Shown here piece by piece: positions 59,714 to 64,000 of a stretch of DNA of 64,000 nt (position 1 is the stretch's first letter; the number at the start of each line of letters is the position of its first letter). The position numbers and the translations under genes are program-made. The notes beneath the pieces were generated by a model. That model made no database searches and was not told the DNA's origin. It worked only from the letters and a program-made list of their open reading frames with translations. Source of the DNA: Leptotrichia massiliensis (GTDB taxonomy: Bacteria; Fusobacteriota; Fusobacteriia; Fusobacteriales; Leptotrichiaceae); the NCBI RefSeq assembly GCF_900104625.1, contig NZ_FNVZ01000005.1, positions 1,302,001 to 1,366,000 of the forward strand, written 5' to 3'.

Positions 59714-60616
59714 TTATTTTTTATTTAATTCTTTTAATTTTGAATTTATTCGATTCAGCAATTCTTTCGCTGCTTCAATATCATCTGACTGTTTTCTTTC
59801 AGGTTTTTCCAGCGTCTTTTTAGCCCATTTTTCTGATTCCTTAAGATTTCCAGCGTGATAATATCCAAGTGCTAAAAGATATTGTGCCTGCATCATTCCT
59901 TTTTGAGCGAGTGGTAAAAATAGTTTTTCTGATTCAGCATATTTTTTTTGAGCAATGTATGCGTTGCTTAAAAACGTTAAATTATCTAAATTTTCCTTAT
60001 CAAATTCCAAAAATTTTGTAGCATATTTTTCTGATATTTTATAGTTTTCATAATTATCATAATAAGCCGCTAATCCAAATATCGCCTTAGCACTTCCTAG
60101 TAATGCCCCAGTTTTAGAAGCTCTAAGAATTTCAAGGCTGTCATATGATTTGAATCCTTCTTTTTTTAGTTCTTCATAATATTTCTCAGCAAGTTTTGAT
60201 TTTTCTTTATCATTATTTAACTCTTTCTTGCTATACAGAACAACTAAAGAAAATTTCGCTGTATCATTATCTCCCAGCTCCATAGCTTTTAAATAATTTT
60301 TTTCTGCTTCCTTAAAATTATTCGTTGCCATATACATTGTACCTAGAGCTTCATAGGCATAAGCATCGTTTGGATATTTCTCAATATATTTTTTTAGTAG
60401 CACAATAAAATTTTTATGATCATTCTTATCTTGGTAAATGTCCCACTTATCCTTAAATTCCTTTTTTTGTTTTGAAAATAGGTTTTCATACTTAGAATCC
60501 AATTCATAATGATACCATACATAATTTATATCATGCTCCATTGGAGATTTTCCTTTATTTATACCCAAAATACTTAAACTTGCTATTAAAAATAATCCCA
60601 TTAAAACTTTTTTCAT
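59714..60616 (-). CDS. Exported TPR protein, array member 1
   Basis: A 300-residue paralogue with signal MKKVLMGLFLIASLSILGI and the YELDSKYENLFSKQKKEFKD segment that parallels member 2, then TPR units (DAYAYEALGTMYMATNNFKE, MQAQYLLALGYYHAGNLKES) and a lysine-rich end. Members 1 and 2 are the most similar pair. An AGGAAAGGATGAG Shine-Dalgarno region precedes the ATG. It follows the rpsB terminator hairpin; no separate promoter is evident in the gap, so readthrough from rpsB may drive the array. Confidence 0.85.
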   Translation of the reverse strand: MKKVLMGLFLIASLSILGINKGKSPMEHDINYVWYHYELDSKYENLFSKQKKEFKDKWDIYQDKNDHKNFIVLLKKYIEKYPNDAYAYEALGTMYMATNNFKEAEKNYLKAMELGDNDTAKFSLVVLYSKKELNNDKEKSKLAEKYYEELKKEGFKSYDSLEILRASKTGALLGSAKAIFGLAAYYDNYENYKISEKYATKFLEFDKENLDNLTFLSNAYIAQKKYAESEKLFLPLAQKGMMQAQYLLALGYYHAGNLKESEKWAKKTLEKPERKQSDDIEAAKELLNRINSKLKELNKK

Positions 60617-60703
60617 GATTTCTCATCCTTTCCTTTTTATTTCTTGACCAATAGAAATATGAGGTTGTTCTTTTTATTTTTTAATTGCTATTTTTATGAG
60701 AAT

Positions 60704-60725
60704 AGGGGAATGGCTTTATTCCCCT
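60704..60725 (-). terminator. Hairpin downstream of rpsB
   Basis: AGGGGAAT and ATTCCCCT pair perfectly around 6 nt. The tail on the minus strand (ATTCTCATAAAAAT) is a poor T-tract, so it may terminate only partly. Confidence 0.6.
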
Positions 60726-60761
60726 GTTATTTTTATTCAATTTTTGGATTATATTTTTAAA

Positions 60762-61535
60762 TTACGCTTCTGTAGTTTCTTCAACAACTTCTTCAGCGAT
60801 TTCTTCGTTTGCAGGAACTTCTACTTCTGCTCCTTCAACAACATTTTCGATTCCACCGTTTCCTTCAATTGCAGCATTTGCAATAACTTGTGCAAATAAT
60901 TTTACTGATCTTATAGCATCATCATTTGCTGGGATTTTGTAAGTTACTAAATCAGGATCTACGTTTGTATCGATTAATGCGATTACAGGAATTCCTAATT
61001 TTTTAGCTTCTTCTAATGCTAAGAATTCTTTTTTGATGTCAACTACAAACAATGCAGCTGGTAAAGTGTTCATTTCTTTAATTCCACCAATATTTTTAGA
61101 AAGTTTTGCCATTTCTTTTCTTAATAATCCTGCTTCTTTTTTAGTGTATGCTTCATCTAAAGTTCCGTCAGCATCCATTTCTTCAAGTTCTTTTAATCTT
61201 TTTACTCTTGTTTTTATTGTGTCTAAATTAGTTAAAAGTCCACCTAACCATCTGTGGTTTACATAGAATCCTCCAGCTCTTTCTGCTTCTTCTTTAATAG
61301 CTTCTTGAGCTTGTTTTTTAGTTCCTACGAATAATACTTTTCCACCTTCTTCAGAAATTTGTCTTACAAATTCGTAAGCTGCTTCAGTTGCTCCTAAAGT
61401 TTGGTGTAAATCCAAAATGTGGATTCCATTTCTTTCTGTAAAGATATAAGGTTTCATTTTAGGATTCCATCTTTTTGCTTGATGTCCAAAATGTGCTCCT
61501 ACTTCTAATAATTGTTTCATTGTAATTACTGCCAT
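60762..61535 (-). CDS. rpsB: 30S ribosomal protein S2
   Basis: A 257-residue ribosomal protein. [20 protein letters not shown] (about 6-25), [25 protein letters not shown] and [20 protein letters not shown] are the S2 hallmarks. An acidic C-terminal tail ([19 protein letters not shown]) extends past the usual end. AGGAGG lies upstream of the ATG. Promoter at 61710-61739; tsf is displaced by about 3.7 kb. Confidence 0.97.
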   Translation of the reverse strand: MAVITMKQLLEVGAHFGHQAKRWNPKMKPYIFTERNGIHILDLHQTLGATEAAYEFVRQISEEGGKVLFVGTKKQAQEAIKEEAERAGGFYVNHRWLGGLLTNLDTIKTRVKRLKELEEMDADGTLDEAYTKKEAGLLRKEMAKLSKNIGGIKEMNTLPAALFVVDIKKEFLALEEAKKLGIPVIALIDTNVDPDLVTYKIPANDDAIRSVKLFAQVIANAAIEGNGGIENVVEGAEVEVPANEEIAEEVVEETTEA

Positions 61536-61709
61536 TACGTTTTTCCTCCTAATTTTTTTTTGGTTTTTCTCCCACTTTTCTTTAAAAGACAGATTGTAAT
61601 TTTCATGTTTTATTTTATTCTATTTTTTTAAACAAAAAATTTTTCAAAAATAAATTATAAAATTGCAACACCCTATCTCTAAACAATACAAAGTGTGATT
61701 AATCGTTGT

Positions 61710-61739
61710 ATTTTAACATTTTTTTATAACTTTTGTCAA
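61710..61739 (-). promoter_or_regulatory. Promoter and leader of rpsB
   Basis: On the minus strand TTGACA (61739-61734), 18 bases, TAAAAT (61715-61710). The leader of some 165 nt contains AATACAA and TTGTATT, which can pair, as expected for an S2-bound autoregulatory structure; this last point is inference. Confidence 0.7.
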
Positions 61740-61743
61740 TACT

Positions 61744-62331
61744 TTAAAAATTTTCTATCAATTTTACCTGATCATCTAACAAAACTGTACGCATTTTTTC
61801 ATTTCTTTCCTGCTTTAATTCTTGATATTTTTCAATAAAATTCTCTTCTGTCAATCTTTGATCCTTTAATTTACCGACTTCTCGTTTAAAATCCCGCTCA
61901 TATTTCAAAATACGTACTTTTTGCTCATTTGACAAATCCATACTGTCAATAAAGTTTTTTACTTTATCATTTTTTTCGTTAAACAAGCTCTTTTGGGAAT
62001 TTATATAAGAATTATAAGCTTCCAGCTGTTCATTTGACAAAACTCTTGCAATTGCTCTGTATCTGTCTTCTTCTATTTTACCAATTTTAGCTTTTTTCCC
62101 ATCAAACTGGACTAAATCCTTTTCTACTCTCTCAGCCTTTTTTTGATATTCATCAAATATTTTTGACAATTTTTTTTGCTGATTTTTAGTTGCATTTACG
62201 ATTTTAAACAAATCATTTTTAGAAATTTTCACTGTATAAATTTTTTGATAGTAATCTTCATAGGAATAAGACAAAACACTTATTCCAAACACCAATACTG
62301 ATAAAAGTGCTATTTTTTTTAATTTATTCAT
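61744..62331 (-). CDS. Exported helical protein (Spy/LTXXQ-like)
   Basis: A 195-residue protein with a signal peptide (MNKLKKIALLSVLVFGISVLSYS) and an almost wholly helical, highly charged mature part (ATKNQQKKLSKIFDEYQKKA, LSNEQLEAYNSYINSQKSLF, LSNEQKVRILKYERDFKREV). The repeated LS-EQ turns recall the LTxxQ motifs of periplasmic Spy/CpxP chaperones, but the resemblance is loose. The start is the ATG with AAAGGATGAG upstream. It lies 28 bp behind guaB. Confidence 0.75.
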   Translation of the reverse strand: MNKLKKIALLSVLVFGISVLSYSYEDYYQKIYTVKISKNDLFKIVNATKNQQKKLSKIFDEYQKKAERVEKDLVQFDGKKAKIGKIEEDRYRAIARVLSNEQLEAYNSYINSQKSLFNEKNDKVKNFIDSMDLSNEQKVRILKYERDFKREVGKLKDQRLTEENFIEKYQELKQERNEKMRTVLLDDQVKLIENF

Positions 62332-62359
62332 TCTCATCCTTTCACAAATTCCTTTAATT

Positions 62360-63835
62360 TTAATTATTTGAATTATTATAATTAGGTGCTTCCTTCGTAA
62401 TTATAACATCATGTGGGTGACTTTCCTTCAATCCTGCTCCTGTTATTTTTACAAATTTTCCATTTTCTTTTAAATCTTCAATTGTAGCTGTTCCGCAGTA
62501 TCCCATTCCAGAACGAAGTCCACCGCAAATTTGATAAACTGTATCTTTTAATGCACCTTTATAAGGAACCATTGATTCGATTCCTTCTGGAACTAATTTT
62601 TCTGTTGCCGCTTCAAGCTGAAAATATCTGTCGCTGCTTCCTCTCTTCATAGCCGCAAGTGAACCCATCCCTGCATAAGTCTTAAATTTTCTTCCATTAT
62701 ATAAAATTTCTTCTCCTGGCGCTTCATCAGTTCCCGCAAGCATTCCTCCAAGCATAACACAGTCTGCTCCAGCCGCAATGGCTTTTACAACATCTCCAGA
62801 TAATTTTATTCCACCATCGGCAATAAGTCCGATTCCTTTGTCTTTACAAACTTCCGCAATATTCATTACAGCCGAAATTTGTGGAACTCCAACTCCTGAC
62901 ACAACTCTAGTTGTACAGATTGACCCTGGTCCAACTCCTACTTTCACTGCATTTATTCCTGCTTCTATCAAATCAAGCGCTGCTTCTGGAGTTACAATAT
63001 TTCCTCCGATAATGTCTAAATCAGGAAAAGCCGCTCTAATTTCTTTTATTTTGTTAATAACTCCTATTGAATGTCCATGTGCTGAATCAACAGCAATAAT
63101 ATCAACCCCAGCTTCTACTAAAGCTGCAACTCTTCTCACTGTATCAGTTCCAACTCCAACTCCTGCCCCAACTCTAAGTCTACCTTGCTCATCTTTTGCC
63201 GCATTAGGATAATTTATAACATTGTCAATATCTTTAATTGTAATTAATCCTTTTAATTTTGTACCTTCAACGATTGGCAATTTTTCAATTCTATTTTCTA
63301 AAAGAATTGATTTAGCACCTTCAAGAGTCGTCCCAACAGGTGCAGTTACCAAGTTATCTTTAGTCATAATATCTACAACTTTTAATGATAAATCTTCTCT
63401 ATATTTCAAGTCACGGTTGGTAATAATTCCTTTTAAATTACCGTCATTATCAACTACAGGAAGTCCCGAAACTTTATAATTTTTCATCAAGTCATTTGCA
63501 TCTTTTAAAATAGCATCTTCCTTCAATGTAATTGGATTTGTAATCATACCGCTTTCATATCTTTTTACCTTCGACACTTCTTCAGCCTGTCTTTCAATCG
63601 TCATATTTTTATGAATGAAGCCTATTCCACCTTCTCTTGCAAGTGCAATTGCAAGTTTTGATTCTGTAACAGTATCCATTGCTGCACTTAATATTGGAAT
63701 ATTTAACACCAATTTTTTAGTTAAATTAGTTTTTAAAGAGACTTCATGTGGTACTACACTTGATGCTTGTGGGATTAATAACACATCATCAAAAGTTAAT
63801 CCTTCAGAAATTACAATTTTATCTTTTTGACTCAT
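62360..63835 (-). CDS. guaB: Inosine-5'-monophosphate dehydrogenase
   Basis: A 491-residue TIM-barrel enzyme that oxidises IMP to XMP, the first step of GMP synthesis. Two CBS domains are inserted at about 95-200. The catalytic cysteine is in GPGSICTTRVVSGVGVPQ; the FIHKNM, GGNIVTP and GMGSLAAMKRGSSDRYFQ segments bind IMP and form the flap. The start is the ATG 9 bases behind GAGGAGG; a longer frame from 63871 is not supported. Promoter at 63957-63986. Confidence 0.96.
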   Translation of the reverse strand: MSQKDKIVISEGLTFDDVLLIPQASSVVPHEVSLKTNLTKKLVLNIPILSAAMDTVTESKLAIALAREGGIGFIHKNMTIERQAEEVSKVKRYESGMITNPITLKEDAILKDANDLMKNYKVSGLPVVDNDGNLKGIITNRDLKYREDLSLKVVDIMTKDNLVTAPVGTTLEGAKSILLENRIEKLPIVEGTKLKGLITIKDIDNVINYPNAAKDEQGRLRVGAGVGVGTDTVRRVAALVEAGVDIIAVDSAHGHSIGVINKIKEIRAAFPDLDIIGGNIVTPEAALDLIEAGINAVKVGVGPGSICTTRVVSGVGVPQISAVMNIAEVCKDKGIGLIADGGIKLSGDVVKAIAAGADCVMLGGMLAGTDEAPGEEILYNGRKFKTYAGMGSLAAMKRGSSDRYFQLEAATEKLVPEGIESMVPYKGALKDTVYQICGGLRSGMGYCGTATIEDLKENGKFVKITGAGLKESHPHDVIITKEAPNYNNSNN

Positions 63836-63956
63836 TTTAAATATCCTCCTCGTTTTATTTTTAATTTCCAAATTTGCAAATTTAGTAAATCAAGAGAAAA
63901 TTTTATGAAACTAGACTCTTCTGTATTACTTTTCTTGCCTTATTTTAAATTATATC

Positions 63957-63986
63957 ATTTTATCACAAAACAAGATATAATTTCAA
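63957..63986 (-). promoter_or_regulatory. Promoter of guaB
   Basis: On the minus strand TTGAAA (63986-63981), 18 bases, TAAAAT (63962-63957). The leader of about 115 nt shows no guanine-riboswitch-like core. Confidence 0.55.
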
Positions 63987-64000
63987 TACTTTTTTTAAAA

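Overview
This window is very AT-rich bacterial chromosome. It looks like Leptotrichia or a close relative in the Fusobacteriota. The reasons are the base composition, a giant type V autotransporter with the N-terminal domain typical of Leptotrichia and Fusobacterium, small lipoproteins with signal peptides of the MKK-hydrophobic-SC type, and a complete tagatose-6-phosphate lactose operon. The species call is inference; no rRNA or tRNA gene was found. I saw no CRISPR array, transposase or prophage, so the window is mostly ordinary chromosome with some locally odd regions.

Layout. 1-4.7 kb (minus): a nucleoside-type ABC transporter (one ATPase, two permeases) followed by a methyltransferase. 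5-8.8 kb (minus): rapZ-uvrC-secreted protein operon. 9-15.4 kb: small exported proteins, an unknown multi-pass membrane protein, a zinc alcohol dehydrogenase, a GNAT acetyltransferase and a thioredoxin-reductase-like flavoprotein behind a PerR/Fur-like box. 15.5-18.5 kb (minus): two tandem mgtE Mg2+ transporters behind a strong promoter and a leader that may encode a 21-residue peptide. 18.6-21.8 kb (minus): copY-copZ-copA copper operon, built partly by an exact-period 306-bp tandem duplication. 21.8-30.2 kb (minus): lacABCDFEG and a LacI-family regulator. 30.5-35.6 kb: an orphan ABC binding lipoprotein, an AraC regulator, a lipoprotein, and typA preceded by a 20-residue hydrophobic ORF. 35.9-39.4 kb (minus): a GH114-like protein, a metallophosphatase and a phospholipase-D-like lipoprotein. 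39.7-48.3 kb (minus): a 2844-residue autotransporter with about 1.15 kb of non-coding DNA upstream. 49.4-54.6 kb: exported protein, ACP-phosphodiesterase-like protein, nitroreductase, and a plus-strand trio mvaK2-fni-HAD. 54.7-61.5 kb (minus): the translation cluster rpsB-tsf-pyrH-frr, with four tandem exported TPR paralogues inserted between rpsB and tsf. 61.7-63.8 kb (minus): an exported helical protein and guaB.

How the genes work together. Lactose enters as lactose-6-phosphate through LacFE, is cut by LacG, and its galactose-6-phosphate half is degraded by LacAB, LacC and LacD to triose phosphates. The copper operon exports Cu(I) under a CopY repressor whose paired operators can be read directly. 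MgtE pairs import Mg2+. MvaK2 and Fni carry out phosphorylation and isomerisation steps of the mevalonate route to isoprenoids; the other enzymes of that route are not in the window.

The least explained features are the 306-bp duplication in the cop operon, two small dispersed repeat families (a MITE-like element in three copies and a 50-bp element in two), the small ORFs ahead of mgtE and typA, and the TPR array splitting rpsB from tsf.
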